From positions 4,340,001 through 4,404,000 of the forward strand of contig OZ005691.1 of assembly GCA_963930775.1 (NCBI GenBank): a stretch of 64,000 bases of DNA. The letters are read 5' to 3'. The DNA is from Cliona cf. orientalis. Taxonomy: Eukaryota; Porifera; Demospongiae; Clionaida; Clionaidae. Positions 1 through 12,361 of this stretch are shown here, piece after piece (position 1 is the stretch's first letter; each line of letters begins with the position of its first letter). Under the pieces are notes generated by a model. It did no database searches, was not told the DNA's origin, and saw nothing but the letters and a program-made list of their open reading frames with translations. The position numbers and the translations under genes were made by a program.

Positions 1-597
1 GATGACCTCGAAGAACCTCTTACCCCATCTCACTTCCTCACGGGTAAGAGAGCCATGAGCATTCCAGATGGCATCTCTACTGATCAGGATCAGGACTGGG
101 ACGATGATTTTCAAATCACCATTCCGGAATTGAGCAGACGTATGAGACACCTGAACTCCGTTTTAAACCACTTTTGGAAACGATGGAAGCGAGAGTATCT
201 CCTCGAGTTGCGGGAATCCCACCGTTATGGCTCTAGCGGAGCTCAGACTACAACAATCGCTGCAGGCGACATAGTTTTGGTTCATGATGACGTTCCTCGA
301 GCGTTGTGGAGATTGGCCAAAGTAGAAGAAGTTATAACTGGACGTGACGGTCATAGTCGAGGAGCAGTTATACGAGTATCTGGAAAGAACCGTTAGAAAT
401 TGCTTCGACGCCCGATACAGCGACTCTATCCACTCGAAACCAGTTGCAATGTGGAAGCTGAGAGTGACGATTTTAAGGAAGACGACACTATCACTGAACC
501 TAACGAAGTCCAACACTCGGTAACTACCGGCGATTCTGATGCCAGTAGTGCAAACAGTCGACCCAAGAGAGCAGCCGCTATTGCTGCAGCAGACTGA
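1..597 (+). pseudogene. BEL/Pao-type retrotransposon pol, C-terminal end (interrupted)
   Basis: The reading frame is open from base 1 and enters with PLTPSHFLTGKRAM, the signature found just after the integrase core in BEL/Pao pol polyproteins. It continues through the conserved C-terminal pol domain (DUF5641-like; RMRHLNSVLNHFWKRWKREY, then GDIVLVHDD and a W-R-L-AKVEEV block). A TAG at 394-396 interrupts it, but the same frame continues with LLRRPIQRLYPLE, the expected end of that domain, to a stop at 595-597. So either a single nonsense mutation killed the copy or the stop is a sequencing error. The rest of pol lies left of the window. A purine tract and a putative LTR follow on the same strand. 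Confidence 0.8.
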
Positions 598-740
598 GTG
601 AAGGCGTGTGCAGTACATGAGAATCAATGAATTGTGTATGTGAACAAACTGTAGCGTAAGTGATTAACCTTATTCTTGTTTACTTGTTACTTTTGTATAA
701 GTTAGAGCCTGTTGACCATTTCTGGTCAACGGGGGGAGGA

Positions 741-956
741 TGTTGTGAACTAAGTAACTTATTGTGTTTTGTATATTAGGTAAAGGATCGTTTTGTGTTA
801 TGTAAGACTCACGTGATTGATCATGCCAGTTTTTTGATTAATGAATTTGAAGTATTAGTTAAAGTGAAGTGAAGTTAGGCTTATAGTCCTAGAATGTGTC
901 TAGTTCTACAAATAAGTTAGTAGACAGCAGGTAGTAAATATTCGGAGTCTCTTACA
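741..956 (+). repeat. 3' LTR of the BEL/Pao element with polypurine tract
   Basis: A purine run at 731-740 (ggggggagga) is followed by a segment that starts TGTTGTG and ends TTACA, the usual TG...CA termini, 216 bases long. The right edge is supported by comparison: from about 958 the sequence (gtgcacaaccaatgctatgc) is shared with 23738 onward in the duplicated copy of this region, which has no element there. The 5' LTR is outside the window, so target-site duplication cannot be checked. Confidence 0.65.
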
Positions 957-1444
957 GAGGTGCACAACCAATGCTATGCCATGGCAATTAGTACTGAAGG
1001 ATGACTTTGACACCAGACTAAGTAGGAGGGAGTAAGTCATCCCTTAGGCCAATAATTTTTATTGAATAAAAGACTTACTAATAGCAGAAGTACATTACAA
1101 GGAGTGTGCAACACATGCAGTAGTAGTACAAACTACAAACATCTCTTGACATCATAACCACCCTTGTACATGAGCCTGAATATCATTAATAGGTACTTAA
1201 GTTGCAACCACTGAGTTACATTCTGTATAGCTACAGCTGCAGCTAGTTACTGATAGGACAGTGCAGACACAACATTCATGGCTTTATGGTTTTAGTGGTT
1301 GTGTGTTAATGATATTTCGTGACATCAAATCTGGAAGGAGTACTACTACTATGTGTATTGCACACTCCTGGTAATGTACTCCTGCTAATAGTCACCTTCT
1401 CTAATTGGTCAGAATGTTGCAACCATGGTACAATTACATTTTAC

Positions 1445-1889
1445 CTGTTGTAATTATCAGAGTGCAAGTCCCTACAAAAGTTTCATTAATGTCATCCTGG
1501 ATACATTCAACAGTTCCATTGTGCATTTCAGGAGTGACTGTCACATTGAGTTGTGAGTTGTAGCTGTTGTTTGTTACTTCAGAGCTGTACGCAACAATAT
1601 CTCCATCATTACATGTCCCACTAACTCCATGTTCAAAATTATTATGATGGCGCAACACAATCTGGTTTCCACCTGCACGGCAATTGAAGATGCTCCCTTT
1701 CCATACAGTTGCCACACCACCACTAACACTACAATCAAATACTATAATATCCTCTGGACATACACGGCTACCATAGTAGTTACAATATAATAAGTTATTA
1801 TTATTAGCTGATATCAAGCTTGTATACATTGATTCTACTAGTCCAAGAGTTAACATCAAAATCAAATTTTTAGTAATAGATGCTGCCAT
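1445..1889 (-). CDS. First exon of a third Ig/FN3/Death-domain receptor copy (partial gene)
   Basis: The exon starts with ATG at 1889 and ends at a donor AACAG|GTAAAATG, giving 148 codons plus one base, the same ending phase as the intact paralogue's exon 1 at 24239-24665. It encodes a hydrophobic signal peptide, then a Cys-containing Ig-like segment (CNYYGSRVCPEDIIVFDC; later GTVECIQDD) with several N-glycosylation sites. It is 18 bases longer than the paralogue exon through four separate indels, each a multiple of three. The next exon would lie beyond the LTR at 957, outside the window, so it is unknown whether the gene is whole. Ig-like is inferred from Cys spacing and beta-type sequence; the family is not recognised. 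Confidence 0.6.
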
Positions 1890-2878
1890 AATTAATTTTT
1901 TGAATCAGCTTGTTAGTCAAAATTATTTCTCTGTGAGACAGTGACCATACGTATATTATACAACCTTGAATTCATTAATAATAACACAATGATATTATGA
2001 TATCCACAGTATTATTATATTATAGCATGGGGCTACAATACATAGTATTATGCCTTCGAAGTACTGATATTATATTATTATACCATATTATGCAGTAGCT
2101 CTCTGTCATGATCATGACATTCAATTTGTACTACAGTAGATATACATATGGGAAAAGGTTCAACAATATTATTATTATTAATTAAACACAGAGTGAATAT
2201 AAAATTTGCATAAACTATTACCTAACTTTTCAAAACATAGTAATATTAATTTTGGGACTTCCATTAACGTAACTTCTTTGAGCTTTCGGAGTATCCTTTT
2301 CTCGATCAGTGACAATCAAGCATCCAGAATCCATACATGAAATAACTGAATGCTATTTTTGATAGGTTGGTCTGGGTTAATACGTTAAATCTCAAGTAAC
2401 TGTTACTTTATCTGACTTAGTAATGATCATGACCTCATATCATTAACTATCTGTTTTCAAGGGGACATCTTAATAACTAATTGCTTTAATTAGTATCGCA
2501 TAACAATATTATGTATCTAAGATTCTTTTCAATTAATTAATGCATTGTGATTATGTGTACTGTAACTGTTATAAAATTAAAATAATAATTATGACGTAAA
2601 ATATAGCTACGTACATGACATGTAACAATAACCTTATTAATAATAATAATTGTGGGTGGGACAAAATAATTAATAATAATAAATCACTGCATGACATAAT
2701 AGGCACAATAACCGAGCATGACGATGAATCTGATTAGGAGCCATGAGATGGACCACTCTGTCTCTGAGGTCTCATCTCCATGCTGCTTCAAGTGCTCCTT
2801 GATAGTCTGAACCTTGCTGTGTATTCTAGCACGTCTGGCGTCCCTCTCACTTCAGCTGCTGACCTAATAATTATGTGT

Positions 2879-3053
<175 letters not shown>

Positions 3054-4356
3054 ATAGTGTCATCCTTTGGGCCCTTTCTACACTATTCAAGTAACATGCA
3101 TTGCCATAATAGAGCACACCTAAAGAGTTGGAAAGACTAGGGTATTTTCATTTGCATGTACATGGACAGTGTGGATAACCTTACAGCTTGTGCTACCCTT
3201 TAGCAATACAGGAATATCAATAAAGCCTAAGGGATACCATTAATCTTGTGATAGGTTTGCTGCTACTGTAAACCATAGTACTGTTTCAAACTTTTGTGTG
3301 AGGCATACTACACTAGATTTTACAAGTTCTCCTCTGAGCTGCCACCACTGACTGGCTGCTTCACCTCCTTCCTAGGCCTATTATTGATAGGGGCTGCCTC
3401 CTTCCTACCACCATGCACCACCACTACCAGTCTCCACTGGCATTTTAGCCACTGTCCTCTCCAGTTCATCAAGGATCGAGATGAGTGCCTGTTCCTCTTC
3501 CCTGATGTCATGTAGGTTCCGCGAGGGAGCGGATGCTGTGGCCGCTTGCCTCGATCCCCTCTTTCCCTGCTTAGCCGGGAGAGGTGGGGGGATGTCCTCT
3601 TCAGGACTCGCTGCTGCCAGAGCTGCTGCAACTGTGGTGGTGGTGTTTCTTGACTCCGTATGGTTCATCGGAAGAGGAGGGGAAGCCATGCTGTTCTTGT
3701 CGCCTCCTCTTCCTTGCCCTAAAAAAAGGACGTGTGGTTGTGCTGCCATTGTTGGCTACCTCTTGCTGTTCGCCATAAATGTCCACAAATCCTGCTCCAT
3801 TTCCATTACTACCAGCAACTGCTGCACCACTGCTGAATAGGCGATCGTGATAGGGGGTCTGGTTGGGACTAGGGCTCAGGCTGTGGCTACGAGGGGGAAT
3901 GGGAGGTGGGGGAGGGGTCACGGGCTCTTTTGAATTTACCACTTCCCCCTTTCCTTCTCCCTTCTCCTCTTTCTCTTTATCGTCATATTGCTGCTGCTCA
4001 TCAATGTTGTTATGGACAGAAGGGGAAGTCCCTTGTTCTTCATTGTTGTGATGTCGTTCCAGAGTGTCATTGCTGTTCTGCTGCGGTTGTTCACTCTCTT
4101 CTTGGTCGTCATCATTTCCGACTAGCTTGAAGCCGTACTCTTCACCATTCTGCAAGTCCGAGAAGGGGTCATGGTTCTGCTCGAGTTTCATCTTCTTTGG
4201 GAGAAGGTCCTCATCCTCTTCATAAGGAGAGTGGGTGGAGGGAGGACCTAAATATGTACAACACATGAAACGAGTAAAAAAAAAAATCCTGATCACTGCC
4301 CTACGTGTAGTGATGAAGCTTTGAAAACCCTGAGGTCTTAATGGCTGAGCCGCTAG

Positions 4357-4357
<1 letters not shown>

Positions 4358-4398
<41 letters not shown>

Positions 4399-4411
4399 TA
4401 TATATAATATT
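4358..4411. repeat. (AT)n microsatellite
   Basis: About 50 bases of alternating AT in the intron-like stretch between the E7-like and E6-like blocks of copy D. Confidence 0.9.
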
Positions 4412-5520
4412 ATGTACTCTGACCATAAAAAATTAACATTACACAAGGACTACAGAAAGGTAGATTATCATGGTAACTCCACAGACCATAAGCCCTCTAG
4501 CTACTTGATTTTAGTATGCAACACTGAAAACCGGGAATAAGGTCTGGGAATCATAGCCAACTCTTGATAAAGCCTAATGCTGGAATCTTCTACACACAAC
4601 CACTGATACAATAATTAAAGGGACTTACCCGGAGGTTGGCTGTTAGGGGGTGGAGGTGGTGGTAGGCCTAGCCTCTCCTCATCGCTGTCCTCCGACTCTC
4701 CCCCGGAGTAGTTCAAGGTGTCCGGGGGTCTCAGGGGCAGAGGGGGAGGGACGTCATCGTCAGCGTCATAGCTAGCTAGATCTGAGAGCGGGCGTACTGC
4801 CGAGTGAGGTGAGGGTAGCGCTCCTCCTGGGAATATCCTCATCACCTGCAGAAGGATGGTGGCAGGAAAGGTGAAGGGATGAAGTGGCAAGAACGGCAAC
4901 GTGAAAATTTTCATCCATAGAAGATACCGGTGACCTAGAACCCTGTCACAATAGCATGCGAATATTTGGGTGCCGTTTATGCCACTTGACCCAGGTGAAG
5001 GATAGTACAAGTGAAGTTGCCAGGCAGAAAAGTGAATGTGAGTATAAGTAAAATACTTATGATTATAATAATATTATATCCCAGTTACGTTTATTATGAC
5101 ATTGTGTGTTTATTATAATAATAAAATTATAATTAGCTAGTGAGCATAAGTGGCATAGGATCAGAGAAAAGAGGGACCATGCCAATTTTATGCTAAAGTT
5201 TTTCAAAACGTCACCATTCCAAGACCTCAAGAGCCCTAGGCTTCTGACCTAATTTGTAATTATCATGTAGTTTGCAATTGGGCACAATCATGGCCTCATA
5301 CCAATAATCATCAGTTTTCAAGGGGACATCATCACTCACCAAAATTAATATTGCTTCAATAGACGTATGTGTCTATGACTTCTTTTCAGTAATTACATTA
5401 GTGCATTGTGATCATGCGTACAGTAAATGTAACAAAATTAAAATAATAATAATTATGACGTAAAATATAGCTAGCAATAACAATAATTGTGGGTGGGACA
5501 AAATAATTAATAATAATAAA

Positions 5521-8500
5521 TCACTGCATGACATAATAGGCACAATAACCGAGCATGACGATGAATCCGACTAGGAGCCACGGGATGGACCACCCTGTCT
5601 CTGAGGTCTCATCTCCATGCTGCTTCAAGTGCTCCTTGATAGTCTGAACCTTGCTGTGTATTCTAGCACGTCTGGCGTCCCTTTCACGCTGTCTCACTTC
5701 AGCTGCCGACCTAATAATGTGTTGAGAAAGAGAAAGAGGGAGAGAGAGAGAGAAGGAGAGAGATTTGTGAGTATTGAAAGTATACAGTGTCATCCTTTGG
5801 GCCCTTTCCACTACGTATACCCTTTAGCAACACAGGAATATGAATAAAGCCTAAGGGATACCATTAGTACTGTTTCAAACTTTTGTGTGAGGCATACTAA
5901 ACTAGACTGCATTTTTCACTTACAAGTTCTCCTCTGAGCTGCCACCACCACTGACTGGCTGCTTTACCTCCTTCCTATTAACGACAGGGGCTGCCTCCTT
6001 CCTCCCACCACCACTACCAGTCTCCACTGGCATTTTAGCCACTGTCCTCTCCAGTTCATCAAGAGTGCCTGTTCCTCTTCCCTGATGTCATGAAGGTTCC
6101 GCGAAGGAGCGGATGCTGCGGCCGCTTGCCTCGAGCCCCTCTTTCCCTGCTTAGCCGGGAGAGGTGGGGGGACGTCCTCTTCAGGACTCGCCGCTGCCAG
6201 AGCTGCTGCGACTGTGGTGGTGGTGGTGTTTCTTGACTCCGTGTGGTTCATCGGAAGAGGAGGAGGGGAAGCCATGCTGTTCTTGTCGCCTCCTCTTCCT
6301 TGCCCTAAAAAAGGACGTGTGGTTGTGCTGCCATTATTGGCTACCTCTTGTTGGTCGCCGTAAATGTCCACAAATGCTGCTCCATTTCCATTGCTACCAG
6401 CAACTGCTGCACCACTGCTGAATAGGCGATCGTGATAGGGGGTCTGGTTGGGACTAGGGCTCAGGCTGTGGCTGCGAGGGGAAACAGGAGGTGGGGGAGG
6501 GGTCACGGTCTCCTTTGAATTTACCACTTCCTCCTCTCCTTCTCCCTCTCCCTCCTCCTTCTCCTTCTCGTTATGTTGCTGCTGTTCATCAATGTTATTG
6601 TGGACAGGAGGAGGGGAAGTCCCTTCTTCTTCATTGTTATGATGTCGTTCCAGGGTGTCATCACTGTTCTGCTGCGGTTGTTCACTCTCTTCTTGATCGT
6701 TGTCATTTCCCACTAGCTTGAAGCCATATTCTTCTCCGTTCTGCAGGTCCGAGAAGGGGTCATGGTTCTGCTCGAGTTTCATCTTCTTTGGAAGAAGGTC
6801 CTCGTCCTCTTCATAAGGAGAGTGGGTGGAGGGAGGACCTAATAGTAAACATGTACAATACATGAAACAGGCAATAGTCTGATCACTGCCCTATGTGCTT
6901 TGGAATACATTGCACTGTAGCTTTAACAGGGAGCAGGTCTGTTGTGACCAATTGCAACCACTTGAAGGTTGATCCCGGTACACACTGCAATTTCTAGAAA
7001 TACCAGGGATTACAGAAGCAATAAGCCCTCTACTCTGAACTTTGATTTCAGCTAGCAATACTGAAAACTGGGAATGAGTCTATAGAATGTAGCTGGAGGC
7101 CTCTATTGTTCTACAATACACAAATACAGATAGAATAATTAATTTAAAAGGGACTTACCCGGCGGTTGGTTGTTAGGGGGTGGAGGTGGTGGTAGGCCTA
7201 GCCTCTCCTCATCACTGTCCTCCGACTCTCCCCCGGAGTAGTTCAAGGTGTCCGGGGGTCTCGGGGGGAGAGGGGGAGGGACGTCATCGTCAGCGTCGTA
7301 GGTCTGAGAGCGACCGTACTGCCGAGTGAGGTGAGGGTAGCGCTCCTCCTGGGAAACATCCTCATCACCTGCGGAAGGATGGTAGCAGGAAAGGAAGGAA
7401 AGGTGAAGGATATTAGTATAAGTGAGGGGCGGGGGGAATACATGAGAGTGGACTGAACGTACGTACATGATGTAGCTACAGATGAACAAACTACACGTTG
7501 TTACATACATGTACATTAAGTTTTTTTTAAAGTATAGGGTGGATGTGTATACATAATATTATTATGTACACTCTATGTCCATTGATGGATATTGCCTGAC
7601 AGAGGCAAACAAAATTGCTTTATGAGTTTGCAATACTACATGTACCTACTTCCAGCTATAGTCATCCTTTGGTCTAGCTGGCACAGATACAGGTACACAG
7701 AAATCTTTCTATAGATAATAATTAAGAGGATATCCCCTTCATTAACTCACCGTCGCTGTCCTCGTCAGAGTCCTCCTCCTCAGGGACATCCTCGTCCGAG
7801 TCGCTGAGATCATCATAGTTGCTTGGCTCGAGCTCTAGGTCCTGGAGTGCCCCCTGAAGGATGGCGATGTATGAGAACCGCAGCTGGTCTGCAGTCTGGA
7901 TCAGCCCCAGTCTCTGTTGACGCATGTTAAGGAGGATCTGCTGATGATCGATGGTGGCTAGGTCACGAGTCTGAGCCAACTGGAGTGATCAAGAGAAAAA
8001 GGACAACATAAAATAATTCAGTAGAGCCTCATTACTGCATTTCTAGATAATTGAAAGATCTTCAGGACCAAAACGTACTATTATGACGTGTTTAGTACTA
8101 CGTCTACGCTCAATAATTACGATCTTTCAAGTAACAACATAAAAACTAGAGCTCTATAGAGCACATACCCCGCGCGCTCTGTAGCCACTGTAGCGTAGTA
8201 TCTGAGGCATAGCTGTTTCATGACTTGACGACCCTTTCCAACACAGAACTTGAGCATGCGCAGTCGCATCAGTTATGCTAAAGGAGTGGGTATGGTCGAT
8301 AAACCACAGGCATGCTGAACAGAAAATGCACGATTTATAGCACTAGTAAGCCTTTTTGAGCAATTCGAAGCGCGTATAAACCAGTTTATCACCGATACCT
8401 ACCGATTGGCTGTGCTTACAGCACGCATAAATGCCTAGAACGCGAGATCTGGCGATTTTCGTGCCGACAACGACGATGACGACGACGACGACGACAGACA

Positions 8501-9592
8501 TACAAACCGATTTCTTTACCCCTTGCGCATGCGCGCGGGGTAATAATGATAAATACTATACACAAAAGTGTGATATAATTATGATTCTGACAGCATTCAC
8601 AGTGCTTGTGAGCAATACTTATATGCTGGTATGATGATCAAACATCGATCAGATGGTGAAATGAACACTATTACACAATACTGTACTCCTCTAGTATAAT
8701 GGCATTTATCATAGATAGTCAAATTTTTCTGCATAAACATGTTTTGCAGGCCTCTCAAAAACACACACACACACACAAATAAATAAACAGCTAGAGAACA
8801 CACAGAGATACACACACCTACATGTACGTACTAACCTTGGTGAGGATGACATCAACGAGGCAGAAGGTCCCAGACCGCCCGATCCCAGCACTGCAGTGGA
8901 CAACCGCTGGTCCAGAGTCGGGGCTAAGACAGCCACTGTTACGAACAGCGTAGAGATACTCCAGGAACACATCGGGATTCTGGGGGACACCAAAGTCAGG
9001 CCAGTGGGTGTAGTGGAAATGCATGATCACTCGAGATTCATCATTCTGAAGGAAGAGAGGAAGATGTTCTAAAATGAAGTCACTTATATCGTGAGAGGGA
9101 GCGGGGGTAAGAGAGGGAGAGAGAGAAAGAAAGGGAGGGAGCGAGAGAGAGAGAGAGAGAAAGGGAGGGAGCAAGAGAGGAAGAGAGAGAGAGAGAGAGA
9201 GGGAGAGAGAGGAAGGGAGAAGGAGGGAGGGAGGGAAAGGGAAAGAGAGAAACCAGTTCATTTACATGTCAAGGTTTCTCTCTTTCCCTTTCCCTCCCTC
9301 CCTCCTTCTCCCTTCCTCTCTCTCTCTCTCTTCCTCTCTTGCTCCCTCCCTTTCTCTCTCTCTCTCTCTCGCCACTCCCTCCCTTTCTTTCTCTCTCTCC
9401 CTCTCTTACCCCCCCCTCCCTCTCACGATATAAGTGACTTCATTTTAGATGTGTACATACCTCTGTATTGATAACTTTCAGGTGAGAGAGGCGATAACAG
9501 CTTTCTTCTTCTGTTCCAAGATTCTCTATGTGAAACTTGCCTGCCTCTAATGGAGGATCCTCAGCCAATGGCCAGTATGGGAAACACTTGTT
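5521..9592 (-). pseudogene. PTP1B/TC-PTP-like phosphatase, copy B (5'-truncated, frameshifted)
   Basis: Six exons match copy A one for one: E3 9461-9592 (132), E4 8836-9045 (210; contains WPDFG and the [10 protein letters not shown] phosphate loop), E5 7751-7970 (220; [11 protein letters not shown]-loop), E6 7159-7368 (210), E7 5924-6838 (915) and E8 5521-5710 (190). E7 is 10 bases shorter than in copy A because of a deletion near 6073; this shifts the frame after REEEQAL and would remove the C-terminal membrane anchor. Exons E1 and E2 are missing because the duplication ends near 10150. The catalytic exons still read open, but without the N-terminal half of the PTP domain an active enzyme is unlikely. 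A transcript from a fused upstream promoter cannot be excluded. Confidence 0.8.
9068..9449. repeat. Large inverted duplication (hairpin) in an intron
   Basis: Two arms of about 180 bases are near-exact reverse complements around a loop of about 20 bases (9254-9273). The outer ends read tctaaaatgaagtcac and gtgacttcattttaga. The arms are GA-rich and CT-rich. Copy A has only one arm at the matching place (about 31180-31375), so the second arm arose by inverted duplication after the segmental duplication, or is an assembly artefact. Confidence 0.85.
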
Positions 9593-10183
9593 CTGTGGTG
9601 TGTGTAAATGGTAAGGGGTGGTCAATGTTAAATGACACAAGTACGAAGGTGAATAATATTATTGGCAAGCAATTTTGGCACAATTTTCATGTGTGAATTG
9701 CACTTTCAAGGGAAATGGTAGGTAAGGGTCGTCAATGTTGACACTGCTACATCATAATGGGGTACAAGGTTTGCAAATCAAACATTGGCATGTTACATTG
9801 GCAACACCTTTGACATTATCCCAAGCACTTTACCATACGCACACGCACACGGGCACTAGCCACAACAGCCACTTTCTATTTCTGCCATGATAATCCATTA
9901 TGATAAAGGAAGTTTATTTGGCCTCAGTCCCAACACAGCACCTTATTACCTATGCAAAGTCATCAATCACGCTCCCTCCCAATAGAATACATCTCTAGGT
10001 ACCAGTCCGGTCAGGTGTGCATTAGATAGTGCTATATAATCACATTCAGCTGTTAGTGATACTATATTGGTATACTCACAGAATAGATACATGTACATTC
10101 TATAGGTTGATTCTAATGTTGCCTTCTCCTTCCCTCCTCCCCACCTCCCTCCCCCCCTCTCTCTCTCCCTCGGAAGAGGAGGA

Positions 10184-10950
10184 GGGGAACGGGAGGTGGG
10201 GGAGGATCACGGGCTCTTTTGAATTTACCACTTCCCCCTCTCCCTCTCCTTCTCTTTCTCGTTGTGTTCCTGCTGTTCGTCAATGTTAATATGGACAGGA
10301 AGAGGGGAAGTCCCTTCTTCTTCATTGTTATGATGTCGTTCCAGAGTCTCATCACTGTTCTGCTGCGGTTGTTCACTCTCTTCTTGGTCGTCGTCATTTC
10401 CCACTAGCTTGAAGCCGTACTCTAGCTTCACCGTTCTGCAAGTCTGATAATGAGAAGGGGTCTTGGTTCTGCTTGAGCTTCATCTTCTTTGGAGAGTGGG
10501 TGGAGGGGGGACCTAAACATGTACAACACATGAAACAAGTAAAAAAAATCTGATCACTGCCCTAAGTGTAGTGATAAAGCATTCTTGTTGTGACCAATTA
10601 TAGCTAACCCCGAGATGTTAAAGGCTGAGCCCCTATACTCTGTGATTTTAATATTACACAAGGGCTACAGAAAACAAGAGTAGATTCATGATCACTTCAT
10701 AGATCATAAACCGTCTACTCACTTTCAGCATGCAACACTGAAAACCAGGAATAAGGTCTGGGAATCATAGCCAACTCTTGATAAAGCCTAATGCTGGAGT
10801 CCTTTACATACAAACACTAATAGAGTAATTAAAGGGACACACCCAGCAGTTGGGTGGAGGTGGTGGTAGGCCCAGCCTCTCCTCATCACTGTCCTTTGAC
10901 TCGCCCCCGTAATTGTTCAAGGTGTCCAGGGGGAGAAGGGGAGGAATGTC
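10184..10950 (-). pseudogene. PTP tail fragments, copy C
   Basis: At 10184-10512 lies a piece of the E7-type exon ([18 protein letters not shown], then a proline-rich block) with a large internal deletion and frame breaks. At about 10840-10950 lies a short piece of the E6-type exon. Nothing else of the gene follows. The fragment begins exactly where the 957-10150 duplication ends, so it probably marks the recombination junction between two family members. Confidence 0.65.
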
Positions 10951-11640
10951 GACACGCACATATATTATGCCCTATATTTTAAACTGCAATAGCAATAATT
11001 AGCTAATATGTAGCTACCTGCATGCAGGTACGTGATCTATTCATCCTTAGTATTGTTCTTGGGTATTTGATTTACACTATATAGCTACAAACATTCATGC
11101 AACCATGATAGTTGAAGCTGGCTCTTGTGCACGTGGAGGAATCCAACCTCGGATCATGATTGCTACACCGGTAGCTATAGTGTTCTATACGTATGAAAAA
11201 TGTACAGCCTTTAATTTCTTAGCTGTCAGATTTAAGATTACATGTATAGCTACCCTATAATTTCCACATGTGCATTCCCTAGCTACAACTAGCTACCTGT
11301 GTGTGAAATGTGAACTCTGTACTTGAACAATGATGGCAATAATTATGTACCTCCATGTGATCTATTCATTCCTAGCATTGTACTTAATAATTATCCTATC
11401 TGATTTACCACCAATCATTCAACCATAATAGTGGTGGCTCTTAAGTTGTGACAGTCATAGAACTATGATCACAGTGATCATGAGGTCCTCGACAAGGAAA
11501 AGTATAAAACTGAGTCCAATCATCATTTCACAGATAGTGCACGTTGAATTGATTCAACTGCAACTTAAAGGATTATAAACCTCAAGGATCTTAAACAGCA
11601 GCCGCTAAGCATTTATTTTAATAGGAAGATAGTCTGACAC
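10951..11640. other. No gene recognised
   Basis: AT-rich sequence with short repeats (tagctac, ataatt). No reading frame with coding character and no repeat that I can name. Confidence 0.5.
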
Positions 11641-11647
11641 AGGTTCT

Positions 11648-12258
11648 ATGATGACTTCTCTCTCCATTGCAGCTGCACTTGTATTTACACTGCATGGTAG
11701 TTGCAACAATAACTGCTAATTAATCCAGTGCACAACGAAGAGAAGCTGATGCTGAATCAAGATCCAGTCACGACAATTTTTGAATGAAGAGATTGGGAAA
11801 GATCGAAGTGCTCAGGCCGTTAATCCATGGAATGATATTGAGGAAGACCAAAAAAAAAGCATTTATACTATGAGAGATGACGGTGCAGATGGAGACAAAG
11901 AAAAAGATAGAGATCAGAATGGATACAAAGATAAGGGGACTCTCAAGCCAATCAACCACTGGCCTGGAAAAGGTCGACGATGAAGCCTGGTTTAATGCTA
12001 AAATTATAACGGACCAGGTAGGCATAGCTACATGGTTATAATAATTGTCATACTTACGGCTCGATCACGCATGCTTTATTTTTTCTTCTATGCACCCAAT
12101 ATAATATGCATTCAGACTGCTGGACCAAGCCTGTAGCTTGCAGCTCGGGGTCTGACTGTTGTGCAGCAAATCCTATGTCGCCTGCAGAACTGTTTGCAGA
12201 AGAGTCTGTGAATGTCAATGAATGCATGCAAGTAAATCCAAATCATGATCACACTTAA
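11648..12258 (+). CDS. Possible small secreted cysteine-rich peptide gene (frame not fully joined)
   Basis: Two pieces look like the ends of a small secreted-peptide gene. At 11648 an ATG opens a short hydrophobic, signal-peptide-like stretch (MMTSLSIAAALVFTLHG). At 12116-12258, after a pyrimidine-rich acceptor ending ttcag, lies a 46-codon terminal reading frame with Cys spacing C-x6-C-x5-CC and one more Cys 20 residues on. The first four resemble the start of an inhibitor-cystine-knot pattern, but a sixth Cys is missing. Between them, 11730-12018 is acidic, charged sequence typical of a propeptide and ends at a GTAGGC donor. I could not join the three pieces in one frame without a stop or shift, so this may be a decayed gene or another exon structure. 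Confidence 0.3.
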
Positions 12259-12361
12259 TTTAATTTACTGAATCACTGAAGTTAAACTGTAATTGGCTAT
12301 AATAGTTGTTATATAATCTGTGGTGGGCGGGGATCACTCACGCTTTTTACCTTGATAGGTT

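Noticed and set aside
3481..3840. Plus-strand ORFs opposite the PTP E7-type exons (also at 6164, 18083, 26351 and 28609)
   Set aside because: They recur only because the minus-strand exon is duplicated; they have no start context, splice sites or family motifs.
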